This document shows, in pieces, positions 33,099 to 47,000 of a stretch of DNA of 64,000 bases. Both the position numbers and the translations under genes were made by a program. This DNA is from Musa acuminata AAA Group (taxonomy: Eukaryota; Streptophyta; Magnoliopsida; Zingiberales; Musaceae): contig NC_088345.1 in assembly GCF_036884655.1 (NCBI RefSeq), forward strand, positions 26,391,501 through 26,455,500, in the 5' to 3' direction. The notes beneath the pieces were generated by a model. It saw only the letters and a list, made by a program, of their open reading frames with translations, made no database searches and was not told where the DNA came from. How positions within the stretch are numbered: position 1 is the stretch's first letter; each line of letters opens with the position of its first letter.

Positions 33099-35543
33099 TG
33101 TTAGGATCGAAAGCACTAAGAGGGGGGGGGTGAATTAGTGCAGCGGAAATCTTACAGCAATTTAAAACCGAAAGCTGCGTTCGTCCGATAAAACACGATT
33201 TCGATATAAAAGCAGAATCACAGTGCAGTTTGCATCTAAGCGCAGTTTTGCGTCAAAGCGCAGTTTGCGTCTAAACACAGTTTGCGTCTAAGCGCAGTTT
33301 GCGTCTAAGCACAGTTTGCGTCTAAGCGCAGTTTGCGTCTAAGCGCAGTTTGCGTCTAAACTCAGTTTTACGTCCAAACGCAGTTTTACGTCTAAACGCA
33401 GTTTTACGTCTAAACGCAGTTTTACGTCTAAACGCAGTTTTGCGTCTAAACGCTGTTTTACGTCTAAACGCAGTTTTACGTCTAAACGCAGTTTTGCGTC
33501 TAAAAGCAGTTTTGAACCTTGAAAAGCGTTTTACGTAGAAAGCAATTTGCAGTTATAAATGGAATCCGAATGTAAGCGTAAACTGCAGTGTGAAGATCGT
33601 ACGAAAACACGATTTACGTTTGAATGCAGATTCTGAAAGATCAGAGCTTAGAAACTCGTTCGTAAAGGCGCAGAGGGCAGTAGCAATGTAGGAGGTTTGC
33701 AGTAATGATAAAGTGCTCAAGGTAAAAGCAAACCAGAGATTTAGAGTGGTTCGGTCAGTCTTGACCTACTCCACTTTTGGCTTCCTCCGACGACGAGGTC
33801 ACCGACATCAACTAGCTGCCTTCCTTCAATGGGCGAAGGCTAACTGCCCTTTTACAGTTTCTCTCCTTTTGACAGGCTCAGGAGACAACCTTTACAGATC
33901 CTTTCTCTCCTCTCTTTACAACTCAAGACTTGAAGAACAGAAGGAGGAGAACTTTAGGACTTTACACAAATTTGAGCTCTTAGAATCACTGAAAAGATCA
34001 AGAATTCGGTGTGGATCTATATACTTTCAGTGTTGAATGGGTGGGGTATTTATAGGCCCCAACCCAATTCAAATTTGGAGCTCAAAACGATCAAATCCCG
34101 AAATTCCGGGATCAGGCGGTTGCACCTCCTGACTGGAGAGGTGGCACCGCCTGGCAGAGCTCGAAGACTGAGCTAAGGCGATTGCACCTCTCTGCCAGAG
34201 CTCGAAGACTGAGCTCGGTGGTTGCACCGCCTAACAGAGCTCGAAGACTAAGCTCGGTGGTTGCATCACCTGGCAGAGCTCGAAACTGAGCTCAGGCTGA
34301 TGCACCTCTCTGCCAGAGCTCGAAGACTGAGCTCGGTGGTTGCACCGCCTGGCAGAGCTCAAAGTCAGAGCTCGGTGGTTGCATCACCTGGCAGAGCTCG
34401 AAACTGAGCTCAGGCTGATGCACCTCTCTGCCAGAGCTCGAAGACTGAGCTCGGTGGTTGCACCGCCTGGCAGAGCTCGAAACTTGAGCTCTGGCGGTGC
34501 TACCTCTTGACAGAGGAGGTTGCACCGCCCAGTCTCGCTTGGAGACTGAGCCCTGGGCGGTTGCACCTCTTGGCTGGGGCGGTTGCACCGCTCAGTCCCG
34601 CTGGAAGACATGGCCTGGGCGGTTGCACCGCCCAGTCTCGCAGCCCTGGCGGTTGCACCTCCTGGCCTAGGCGGTTGCACCGCCTGGTGCAATCAGGGTC
34701 CGAATGGTTCGCTCCATTCGGCCCAATTTGAATCTTTTCAGGGGCCCAATTGCCCCAAGATTAAGCTAATGGGATCACCTCCCATTTTCAAGCTTAATCA
34801 TCGTGCTAACTACGATTAACTCTAAGACAACTTCTGCAGCTATGCTCCGATGCGTCAATCGCTTCTTCCGGCGAGTTTCCGGCGAACTTCCGTCGATCAT
34901 CCGATAAACCCTCGGTGATCCTTCTACGGACATCCGGCATACTCCTGGACTTTGCGTCGATCCACTTGGCGAGTTCCGACGAGCTTCGCTTGGCAAGCTT
35001 CTGGACTTCTCGGATCTGTTCTCGCTGAACCTCCGACGACCGTCCGAACTTCCATCAAACTCTCGAACTCCCAACGTGATCATGATCTTGACTCCGGCGC
35101 AACACCTGCTGCTTGTCTTACTCTCATCGTAGTTAATCCTGCACACCAAAACAAAACTTCAATTGAGACAATTAATCCTAAGTAATTAACCAAGTTGTCC
35201 GATATGTCATTGGTCCCTCGACGCTTCGTCCGATTCTTCGGCGCATCGTCCTCTCCTGCAGCCTATTGCCCAATCGGCCAGTTGACCCCGCAACTCCGAT
35301 ATCCTTGGCACAATACCCGCTCTTCTTGGCCCGATGCCCGAGTCCACGGCCCGAAGCCTTCTGTCGATACGTTGACCGATCCACCGGCCCGACGTCCAAT
35401 CTTCTGACATGTTCCTTTGGCACAACATGATTTTCCTGCTTTAATTGTCTCATCCAGATCGAAGCATCCTGCGTCACTCAAAACGCAGATTAAATCATAA
35501 ACATATATCAAGTAGTTTCATCATCAAAATACGAGATTCAACA
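33099..35543 (-). mobile_element. 5' LTR of the young gag-only element
   Basis: 2445 bp, nearly identical to 26711-29160. The minus-strand TATAAATAC at 34046-34054 is the likely core promoter; transcription would run left into gag. Contains the minisatellite (33230-33520) and the palindromic box array (34110-34690). Confidence 0.9.
33230..33520. repeat. 17-18-bp minisatellite in the 5' LTR
   Basis: Same unit as 26840-27120, with small differences in unit order and number. Confidence 0.93.
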
Positions 35544-35548
35544 GATAT
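35544..35548. repeat. Target site duplication GATAT (right)
   Basis: Matches 26706-26710. Confidence 0.9.
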
Positions 35549-36286
35549 GCTTTGGAATATTTCCTACACTATTGATATGCTCCAATTACTCTATACTCCA
35601 TTTGTTTTGGAACCAAATATGTTTCGATTGAAATGACACATATGATTTTGTATCTAATGAGATGGTATTCTTAAGAATTCTTGTATTCTGCCTTGCATTA
35701 TGATGCCTTACTTGTTTGAAACCGTTCCTTTTGTTCTGAATATTCTTTGTCACTTGCTGAGTTGTTTTTAGCTCACTCCGTTGTTATATAAATCTTTCGG
35801 CTCAGCTTGTTACTCTTTGAGATATTTTGAATTGGGCTAAGGAATTGGAGAGCTATTCAAAATTATGGGCAAGTCTTATTGGTTATTATGTTATTGTTGT
35901 ATAAGCATATTTTGTATGTAATGAAATGTTGTCGATGAATCAAAATGGATATACCGTGTAAAAGTGTTAGAAGATCTCTCTTATTTGGAATTTCGGAATG
36001 TTAAGTCTAGTTTACGATGATATGAACTTATGGTAAATGGTTGGAGTTCTGATTGTATAAATTACTTAACTTATGGATTTATAAATGTTGTTCATGTTTG
36101 TTAAGTCGGCTTGGGTTGCCATAAATATGAATTATCGAGTGATGTAATACATGATTATAAACTGCATAGGTTTTATATATATGAATTTGATTGAATGTTT
36201 TTTAGTGTCTTCAAATGGTAGTTTGGATCCTGGATTGATTTGTGATGAAAATTTTTAATTTTATTGATATTTTGAGGGGCGTGACA
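35549..36286 (+). mobile_element. Long Gypsy-type solo LTR, copy 2, part 3
   Basis: Resumes the 30-bp array (35549-35585) and ends TTTGAGGGGCGTGACA at 36286. Confidence 0.75.
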
Positions 36287-36291
36287 AATGA
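36287..36291. repeat. Target site duplication AATGA (right)
   Basis: Matches 11785-11789. Confidence 0.85.
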
Positions 36292-36905
36292 AATGGCCAA
36301 ACAGTGACCCAACAGCTGGCACCGTCGTGACACATTCTCTAAGACTGTGTCAGGTAGTGGTACCACCCAGACAGAGTCTTCCAGGCAGTGGAACCATCAG
36401 ATTGGGCGGTGATACTGCCTAGTGTCGATGGTGCACGCGGTGGTACCGCCAAGACCCGGGAAACCCGAGATGAGACCTTTTTAGGCTCCAAGTTTAAATC
36501 AACTTGAAGTCTATAAATACCCCTCTTATCCCTGGTTAAACTACACAAGAATTGAGAATAAAAAAAAATAAACACTACTATAATCTTGTGTGAACTCCTC
36601 TTCTTCTTCAAGTGTTAGAATAGTTTGAGAGAGGAGTAAGTAGGGGTGTAAGGGTTATCTCCTAAACCCAGTAAAAGGAAAAAGAGCTATAAAAGGTGGT
36701 TAGTATTCACTTATTAAAGGAAGACCGATAGTGGATACCAGTGGCCTCAATGGAGGAGGAATCGAGAGTGGATGTAGGTCACGACGACCGAACTACTATA
36801 AACTCAGTTTGCATTTACTTTAAGCAATTTACTTTTATAACAAAGTACCTCTCCCCCTTACTATGCTTTTACTATGCCTACCTTCGCATACACTTTCAAT
36901 TTAAC
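36292..36905 (+). mobile_element. 3' LTR of element 1, second part (end lost)
   Basis: Aligns with 8075-8705 of the 5' LTR, including the TATAAATAC box near 36513 and the GGTGGATGTAGGTCAC-like segment near 36765. It stops after TTTCAATTTAACAT; the last 100 or so bases of the LTR are missing. Confidence 0.85.
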
Positions 36906-37810
36906 ATACATGCATATGTATATTATTGTTGTCTCACATATGCTTCCAATATATCCTGCTTTCTTATATGAGTGTTCTTATTATATTTTGATATTTGTGA
37001 GATAATATGAACCTTTGTTAGAAATTGAAAAGGATAATGTGTAAAGTTTATGATATTCATGTCGACTCTAATGACTTCATCAAGAATTAGGAGACTAGTG
37101 GACATCTAGGGACGAGTGGTATTATGCTATATTATGATCCCACTTTATATCCTATGTTTCTTTAATATGTTTTCCAAGAGACATGTTTATGTGTTAATAT
37201 ATGCTCTTTTGATATGAATGCATTGAATGAAGTATCAAATATATCACTTAAACTTGTATTCATTCTTGATATGCGCATATGATATGATCTTCACTCCATT
37301 ACTATCAATAAATCAAATAGTATGTTAAATATGACTCTATTATTGAGCTCATGTCTTATATTATGATCTTGATTCACTCCAATGTTAGTATATATTTCTT
37401 TGATATCAATGACATATTAAATATGACTCGAGCTCATGTCTTACATTATGATCTTAATTCACTCCTATGTTATTATATGTTCTTTTTTATATCAACGAAT
37501 CAAATGAAATATAATATGTCTCTTGAGCTCATTGCTCCTATGAGTCTTGAATATGTGCTTTACACCTTAATATTTATGCCACATAGTTAACTTTCTCTAT
37601 ATCATAAATATCATAGTCAGTTGTTGAGCTTTGTAACTCATATTATTACTATATAATTTTTTTAGGTCAGCTTATCGACAATGAAATGCTAAAAGATTGT
37701 AACATATTTTTGGTGGTTTAACAAGAAGTTATTGTAAAGAACACTTTGCCTATAATGTTATCGAAAACTATGAGTTAGTGTGTGTGTTGTTGTAAAGGTT
37801 ATGTAATTGA
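36906..37810 (+). mobile_element. Diverged long Gypsy-type LTR, copy 1, 3' half
   Basis: Aligns with 14150-14320 followed directly by 26232-26400 and, more weakly, 35760-35810. It is a guide showing that 14320 and 26231 were once adjacent. Right edge uncertain. Confidence 0.6.
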
Positions 37811-38272
37811 CTAGAGAAGCAGAAAATAACTTTTTGTACCATTAAAGAACTTATTTTTTATTTTTAAAAAATAGGTGCTTTAGGTTCAAAAAATTAAAAA
37901 TAGGTTATTTAACAGTCCAAAAACTAGAAAATTAGTCATTTTGGCCTTCTCTAGTCAATTGTAAGGTTTTATGAAAATTTAAAAATTCTGAAGAATAAAT
38001 TTTAATTATATCCTATTTACTCATTTTAGGCTAAATTCAACCTTTGAAGCACTAAAATTAGAAAAATGCATATTTTAGTTGCTCAAAATTATAAAAATAA
38101 TTATTTTGGTTTTTAAAGTCATTTTTAATATTTCATTAAATTTTATAAATTTAGAATTTTTATTATTTTTAAAATATATCGATAATATTATAATTTATAT
38201 TCAATAATATGATTTTATTTTGTTTTTTATAATTTATTTTGATAATTACTATTTATTTATAATTTTATTGTT

Positions 38273-38314
<42 letters not shown>

Positions 38315-40108
38315 TTTTATTGCTATAAACTGATATTTGAGTTTTTATTTTGAGTTACTTTATATATATATATATCTAATTTTTAAGTTTTTATTCTAAA
38401 TCGGTTAAATATTTGAGTTGATTGAAATGATTAAATTAAATAGATTAAAAAAGTGAGAAAAATGAGGAAAAGGACAAACTGAGTGATTAAGGATACTTTT
38501 ATCCGACCTATTGGGTTAGCTCTACATGGAGATTAAGGACAAACTGAGTGATTAAGGATAATACTTTTATCCAAAAATAAAGATAGGAGCTCTACATGGA
38601 GAAAAACTAATCTGAGATGCACTATGGAAAAATTGTTAGCTCAACCAAATCCTCTTTTTTGTGATGGGATCACTGACGTGATCCTTTTTATTGTCTCTTT
38701 GAGCACTGACATGTTGTACCCATCTGGTTAATTAGTTAGTTAGTTACTAGAAGTCTTCTTGTTACTGTTTTTAATTTTTATTTATTTTCTTGAAAATAAC
38801 AAAACATGACGTACAATTAATTGTACACCGACAATGACAGCGATGATAACCTATTGGGTTAACAAGGTTCCTGTAGCACGCAAGCCTATTAATTAATGGT
38901 CGGTCGTTTATTTTGTTGATCCGATGATGATCCCTACACCATTAATAATGGATACTTTTGCCAATCAATCTGATTTCCTACTGAAGAGCCTCCTATCAAA
39001 AAGATCAAAGGAAATGTACATTTCAGCCTTTTAAAGTGGCTTCAAAGATCCTACCAGAAGTACACTACATAACTGGTGAGATTAGAGAATAATATAATGA
39101 TAATAAACTGTATTTCCTAATACCCACCTATCAAGCATGTAATGTAATGTGACAAATCGAATTTCAAATCTAGCTTAAATTGAGACGAAAAGGTAATAAC
39201 ATCATTCACTTTTTTCGGTTTGATTGATGAAATGACCTTTATATTGAATGAGTGCCGGAGCAATATGTGGAAATACAGAGAATCCGATGGAACAATTAGA
39301 GGGATACGGCTCATCGTCGACACCGTAGCATGGTCCAGCGAGAAGGGATCACTTCGGTTCTTGGCTGATCCTATTTAGCAAACGTATATGAGATGCTGGT
39401 ACAGTGATGAAAGAGTAGGGATTGAAATGGACGCAGCTATGATAGCCACTAATTGTGTTCGAGATATCCTTAAGTTATATTTATATGCTAAAGAATTTGA
39501 AATTGCTTATATCTGTAAAAATAAATGGTCTTCGGATTTGTATTTCTTTTCTGTAATCTTCCAAGACGAACTTGGGATTAGAGACTGAATAGTAATATAA
39601 TATAGCTTTTTCTATTTGGAACAGAAAAAAAAAAAAAAAGAAAAAGTTATTTGTTGCCGACAATGATACAAATACTCGATCAATAAAATTAGAATTTGAT
39701 ATTGCACACGAGTATTTGGATGATATCAATGATTCTCAACCACAGCTACTGAGAATAATTTACCTGTTTTTTATTTAACATCTAAAAAAAGAACATTGAC
39801 GACCCTTTAGCGTTCCTGAATGTCATACCATAAGTAAATGAACATGTGAAATAACACAGAAAGAATTTGACGATTGAGAATACTTCAAAAGAAAATGATA
39901 CAAACAAAGTCTGTCACTTTTTTCTCGTTTAAGAGATCCAACAAGAGACCAGTTTCCTTTAGGGTTCTCAACGGACCCTTCTCACCAGTTACAGAGGAAG
40001 TGTGGCAATGACTACTGATTTACATTACTCCTATGAAACAGTTATCAAACAAAGTTTCATCTATGGGGTAACATATGGCTCAAGCCTACAAATAACATAG
40101 TATATCAC
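37811..40108. other. AT-rich intergenic DNA
   Basis: No gene or domain recognised. Holds TA microsatellites at about 38276-38310 and 38360-38376, a duplicated GACAAACTGAGTGATTAAGG word (38474 and 38544) and an A run near 39626. A candidate poly(A) signal for the gene on the right is AATAAA on the minus strand at about 39770-39775. Confidence 0.5.
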
Positions 40109-41099
40109 TCAACTGTAAGGAACAATTTCACTTGTTCCTGAATGCTCCAGGTCATCGGACTCGGATGTTGACTGGGTTCCATTGGGTTTCAGCCTTACAG
40201 CACCCTGGGCTCTGTGGTGCTTTTGTGTTGGAGCCACCAGCAAAAGACGGGACATGACATAGGCCAAAAGCTCCTCTCTGTGTGAGAATGTGAAGTCCAA
40301 ATGAGCATATTCAAACTCTTTGTAAGAAACCTGAACATCTGCTTTCTTCATCAACCTGTAGTGCTTTCTCACCATTAATGGTCGAATAACCTTGTCTTTT
40401 CGCCCTGCTACCAAATCGACAGGAATGTCAATAAGTTCATAATTTTTTCCCAAGTCCAAAGGCTCTGGCATTCCGTATGCCTCTATATTTGCAGCTGCAC
40501 TTCCATAATCATACATTATAAACTTTCTTGCTCGCTTCATCTGTGCAAGGTGAAGGGCCACGTGAAGTGATACCCCAGGCATGTCATACATGTTGTAATG
40601 AGGCAATCCAAGCACTCCAATCCAATTTGAGCTATCACCACCCACCACGTAGCTCATAAGAGTCTGCACAAGACCTCCCAAAGCAGGGTAGTTCTGAAAA
40701 TCTCTAGCTAACTTGTTAATGAGCATCCGGAAGAACCTAGTAGGTATATACAGTCCAGGGACGATGGGAGCAAGCACAGGACCGAGAAGTAGCAGAAGTT
40801 TCTCCAGTAATGTAAACACTATTGTAGAGTCATCATGAAAACCCGCAGGAGACAACAAGATCAACCTTGATAATCTGTGAGGTTTCAACTCAATTCTAGA
40901 TGTTATGACATACATCAGCATAACTGCTCCTCCTAGGCTGTGGGAGACTGCACACAGTTTGTAGGGCTGATCATGTACTTCTCCATCCAAATCAGGTCTA
41001 GAAAGTTTATTTAATTCAGAAGTTTTTATCTCATGTATCTTCTCTATCATTGCTGGAATGTCCTTTGTCGCATGCTCATTGATAGAATATCTCCAGTAC
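40109..41099 (-). CDS. Hydrolase exon 9 (stop codon)
   Basis: 991 nt with the stop. Acceptor GATGCAG|GTACTGG. Encodes KYWRYSINEHATKDIP and the catalytic Ser443, Asp624 and His655. A serine-rich tail of about 40 residues follows the domain. Confidence 0.93.
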
Positions 41100-44000
41100 C
41101 TGCATCATTTAGGATCAGCATATATGTTCTGACAAGTGACAAACATGACACTAAAACCTCCTGATCACTGTTCGGCAGATAGGGATGTCAAATCACATTG
41201 TAGTTTAGCTCTGCAATGCCCTCTCTTAACCTCTTCATGCTTCTAATACCAGATAAAGTTATACACATCCCTTCAGAATACACATGCCAGGTTCTGTTGT
41301 CTGCTCAAGCATATGAAAAACTACAATAGCACCCATTTCTTTAACTTTATTAATAAATAGAATACTTAGACAATTAAAGAATTTTTTTGTGCTCGAAAAC
41401 ATCGAAGGTGGGTGTTTTTGTAGAACAAAGTTGTCAACAATTTCGATGGAAAACTAAATATCCCATATATCCATATTCTATAAGCCTAATCCACTTAACA
41501 GAGAGCATGTTTTTCCATACAACTTGTCTAAACTCCGGCTTATTAGTAAAAAATCCTACTAAAAAAATCCAAGAAAACCAACAATAAACAGGAAGAAATC
41601 AAGTGGGAAAACTTTTAGAACCTAATATGTATTGGGTTTTCCCTAACGGCTTGGCTTTTGGAAAGTTTTTATCATGGTATCAAAGAAAGTTGTGAGTTTG
41701 ATCATGTTCCTGCCCCTCTTTACTCATCTCGTGTTTGACTAATACTTGTGCAATGCCCTTTTTCCTAAATTGGCCAGAGCCATGTGCTTAAGTTTGGTTT
41801 ATGCATCAAGTCTAATCTGGCTTGTACATGAGAGGGGCGTTAGAACCTAATAAATATTTGATCCTTTTTTTTTGAGGTGTTTGGTCACCCAATCAAAATC
41901 TTCATAAAAAACAACAAACTATAAGGCTCTTTGCAACCCTAAAACAATCATCGAACTACGAGATCCAGACAGCAGCACTCTGAATGATCAACAATTAAGA
42001 CAAATGCCTAGTTAAGTGCTAATGCAATAAAAAGCAAGGAATTTATGATAAAACAACAACTTACTTGCGTGAGGAAATGTTCACGTCCACATGCTCCCTT
42101 GAAACTAACCCACGTAAGTTTCCAAGATAAACATCATAACCTGAAAATTAAACATGCAAAATTGGATGGTCTAATAAATTTCCAATGTTTTGTTAATTTA
42201 CTTGAATAAAAAATAAGCAAACCTTGATCAAAAGCTGCAAAAGCAGGAGAACCAACAACCCCATTGGAGATCCAACTAGCAAATGCAAAACAGAAGTATT
42301 AGATGGCAGCTAATGCTTGTCAAAGAAATAGAATAGTGATGTAACAGATTGAAACATGAAGAGAATATCCCTAAAATACAAATCTAATCAATCAAACTTG
42401 ATCAACCAATATGGATCTGAGTTGATTTCCCTAGATATCACTCAGATTCAATTAAGATAGATTTGACTAAATATAATTGTCTTATTTTTCTTTCTTGTAT
42501 TAAGTCTTAAAACAGTAAGAAGTCTTTAAACCTTTAATTCGTAAATGCAGATAGTCTAAACTACAAGAACACCTAAGCAATCTAAGATCCTCTTAATATA
42601 TTCTCCAAATTTGAGAAAAATCCAAGATGATCCAATGCCCTGAACCATTTAGATACATAATGAAGCCATCCAAGAAAAATCCAAGATAATCATGGCAATT
42701 GACAAATTAACCAAATGTAATAACTGAAAATTTTATGTACATAAGAATTTCACATGCAACTATAGAGCAATTATTGGAATCTTCATTAGATAGTTTGAAA
42801 CATAGTTTAGGTTCTCGGCATCAAATTCCAACCACACTGATCATAGTTTAAAGCCAGACCTAATCCTATATCTTTAATTTGCTGTACTCCATGTAATTTT
42901 ACATGGAAGACTTTATATGCTATATAAGTGGAATTGTGTATAATGATTCCTACTTCAAGGGGAATAGAGTCAAACAAACATAACACCATGAAATTGAATC
43001 TTCTACAAAATTTCAAACAAACACAAATTCAATTACTCAACATAAGTTCAAAAGATGAGAAATCAGATGATTTGTAACCTAAAGATGAGAATAGCAAGAT
43101 GCAAATGGAAATTTTCCAGTATTAATATAGTTACTAAGGAACTTGCAGCTGTTAATGTTTTCAATGTTTGAAAAAAAAACCTGAAACTTCTTTTCAGAAA
43201 AAAAAAAATGTGTTCAGTATAAACTGCTCAGATTTTGCAAATGATTGAAGGAGCAATTTTCACAATGTATGATAGTTATGTGAAAGTAACTTAATGTTGG
43301 AGAAGCAGTACTATGACCTACACTGTTCATCCAAAACTTTGTTTAACAAATAAAATGGCAAACAACAAAAGAGAATATCACTCCACATATAAAATTAATA
43401 TAAGTAGTGAACAATATAATTTTATCAAATGCAACTCACCCCATTGAGGAGTCCAATATTCCATGTTGCAAATAGACAACCTTTTCTGAATCACGCCTGT
43501 AGGGAAAAATTCAAATAGAAAACAAACAAAAATGAAGACATGAACAATTAAACTAGGAAGAACACTAGTGAACATCTTCTATGTCAACCTTGGAATTCTC
43601 TCCAAAAGCAGTACATATCCATCAGAGGTAACCACACGAATAGCCTCATAAGGATACCTGAAATTCAGAAATGCAAATAAACATTAATAGACAAATGGCA
43701 TAATAAAAAAATTAGATTTATGTTGTTTACCATTGTCAAGATATAATTAAAAGATCAAACAGGTAAATCAACAAACATGAAAATTATCACAAGAACAGAA
43801 AACCACAAAGCTATTAGACATCAGCTTGTAACATTACTCAGTTAAGGATTCAGATAGGTCAAAATAGGAGCATATTAAGTAAAGTCACCAGACGAACCAA
43901 GTCTAATATGAGCTCGAGTTAGGCATGCAAGCCAACAGCTTAGAACACTGCCAGCCACTGGGAACCGTACTCTATACCAATTAAAAACCCAATGAGGATG

Positions 44001-47000
44001 ATAACAACCTGAAACAGACATACTATGTACAAATTTGAGTGAAAATTTTCATTTCTTTGGCTTAATTGTACATTAACTGCAAAAATTACTCTTCTTCCAA
44101 ATTTTTTCCATGTCAAGTAGAATTTTGAAGACTGTCACTTTATTTTGCCTAAAGCATACTTGTTTGGGAACTTAGAACTCATTTCAGATCACTAGACTAG
44201 ATAAACAAATCCCTCTCAACCAAGAATTTTAATTTTGAATAATACCATCCATACCGGGAGGTACGTACCGGTCCGTCAGCAGACCGGTATGCAGACCGCC
44301 TACTACCGGTTGGTACCGTCGATTGGGGCTGTTTCCGTCCTGTTACCATCCTAAATCAGTCAGTGACCGTCGATTTCAAATAAACTGGAAAAATCTGATA
44401 TTTAGGGAGCCAACTGATTGAGGCACAAAGTTCAAGAACTAGTATTGTAATTTATTTGTTGTCCTTCATAGCTCATCCAATTGCTTCAGAATCAGCAAAG
44501 CTTTCACATCTTGTGTAATCAAATATGATTGGAAAAACGTGGCAACTCTGATACCATGTTCAAATATTTTGTTGAGAATTGCTAGTTGGCTAATGTGACA
44601 GGTTACTTCTCCAAAAATCTTGATGAATATTGCTTGTTGAAATGCTAGCTTGTCATCACATTTTGTTGCTACTATCCGATGAGATTCGAGTCCTTAGAAT
44701 TCTTGAAGCATAGAGCAGTAACCAATAACCTCCTGGGTAATTCCTACTTTATTGGATAGGATGAGCCAGCCTTCATTACAAATCTAGCTATGATCCTATG
44801 ATTAAAATCCTACTCTTGGAAGAGTAGAATAACATGACGAAACCATGCTACAGTTTTGTGAACATTAACATTTAGCGTTTTCAACAAACTGTAATACAAA
44901 CGTAAAAAGAACTTAAACCCAATTGAACTAGTCCTGACCTAATGCAAATTGATCCAAATCAAGCCCAAGAAGAAATAAAACAACAATTTGACAAACACAA
45001 ATTGACTGATTGACAAAGACAAATTGGCTGATAACTGACCCAAAACATTTCAATAGAGAGGATAATTAAACCTAATCATTCCTAAACTAAAAATTGACTT
45101 TGTTTAACCTAAAAATAACTTACTAAAATAAGGGAAAGACCAACAAAAGAGTCTCGGGACACATCAACCTAACTCTTAATGCCCCTTCTCCAAGCACATT
45201 GGTTGCTCTAAATGCTCACTAGCTCAATCTACTAAATCATAAAAACCAATCATAATTCCCCTCCACAGTAAAATAGATAACCAAATAAATAAAATAAAAA
45301 ATCTTTGCCATCATAATTTATTTACCCACCAACATTCTAACCATCAACATACACATATTAGAGAGTTCATGGAAGTGTCTTATGCAATAGTCAAAAGCAG
45401 TGAAATAAGTAATGTTAGTGGTACGAGGAGAGACAAAAGATCTAAAAAAACTTTAATAGAAACTATAAATAAAGATTTAAGTACTTTGAACTTAACTAAG
45501 CATATGGTTTTTAACATATTTCAATGGCTGCAAAAGATCCATGTAGGCGACCCCAAATAAGTGGGACTTACGGCTTTGTTATTGTTGCTGTTGTATGGAA
45601 ATATCTTATGCAGCAAAGCAATAAACAAGAAGCTGCAAATGCCACTCGATTAAATTACGCCAAACATGAACAAACCTAGCCAAAATAAACTGAATTAGAA
45701 CAGCAATTCTATAGTTTTTTTCATTTTAATTTTCCTCTTAGAGAGTCAAGTTAAGGCTTAAAGACAGTCAATTACAATGACTGACTATAATCATGTCCTT
45801 GTAACTTGTAAGGTTAAGTTTTGGCTGGGTAGTCTGCTTTAGGTAATATTCTATTTCATAGGATGCAGTGATTTAAAAAGGCGCTCGGGCGCTTGCCTAG
45901 GCGCTCGAGCGAGGCGAAGCGAGCCCCGAGCGCCTCGCTTCATTTCCAGGAGGTGCGCTTCAAACAGGCACTGCCTAGGCGCTCGCCCGAGGCCAGGCGT
46001 CGAGCGCTTCGGGTGAGCACCTGGGTTAAACCAGGCGACCGAAACAGCGTTTAAGGTCTAGTTCGGTCTCCGGTGCTTTAGTTGATTCAATCGAACCAAT
46101 TAAAGCACCGATATCAGCGTGACTTCCCCAACCCTAACCCTGCTCACCGTTCACGCGACTGCCGCCGCTGCTACTGTCGCCGCTCGCCGTTCTCGCTGTC
46201 GTTGCTACCGCTGTCACTCCCACTGTCACCGCTCCCGCTCCCACTCCCGCTGTCGCTGCTACCGTTGCCACTGTCTCCGCTCGTCGCTTCCACTCTCGCT
46301 CCAGTTGCTCGTTGCTGCCGGTGCCACTGTCGCCGCTTGTCGCTCCCGCTATCGCTGCTGTTGCTCGCTATTGCTACTGCCACTGTCGTCGCTCGCAGCC
46401 ACTGCTCCCGCTCTTCTCAGTCAACACCCTCGGTCTTCCGACTCTTCCCTTACACTCTTCTCCTCTTCTCCTCTTTCGATAGTATACTGTTAATAGTATA
46501 CTGTATATTGTTAACTATATACTAGTAATAGTATTTGTATTTATTAGATTAATTTAATAGCATATTTTTATTTAAAATTTTAAATAATTATATTTATTAA
46601 TTATATTATATATTTTTAAATTTTAGCATTTCATTTCGCTCGGGCGAGCGCCTAGTGCCTCGGGCGTTTTTGAACCTTGGCGTCTTTTGGCGCCTAGCAT
46701 TTTTTAAATCACTGATAGGATGGTATCCTAAATAACTCGACTGACATTTTGTTACTATATTATGATTCTGATTATATAGAAGTATGTCACCATAAACTCT
46801 TAAGGATTAAAAAACAGGCCAGCTTTCCCCTATCAAAAATATCCCACCAACGTTGAATTAATATATCCAATGCTAAGAGACAGATCTTCTGATTGCTTAA
46901 AGAGAGACAGGATGAGTCAACTAAGTAGCTGTAAACTCTTTTTTGGTCTCTGCTACCCTACTTTCCTAACTATAAAAGTTATCTGTAACAAGGAATATGT

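Larger units (their letters stand above)
26711..35543 (-). mobile_element. Complete young gag-only (TR-GAG-like) LTR retrotransposon
   Basis: 8.8-kb element on the minus strand: 5' LTR 33099-35543, primer site 33085-33096, gag 33048-32038, about 2.9 kb of non-coding internal DNA, polypurine tract 29161-29175, 3' LTR 26711-29160, perfect TSD GATAT. There is no protease, integrase, RT or RNase H, so enzymes would have to come from a related autonomous (Sirevirus-like) element. Elements with terminal repeats and only gag are known in plants as TR-GAG. The two LTRs are nearly identical, so insertion is recent. Confidence 0.88.

Noticed and set aside
46082..46525. Serine/leucine/arginine-rich frames (147 and 124 codons)
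   Set aside because: They overlap in different frames within the hAT element interior and start in its subterminal repeat.
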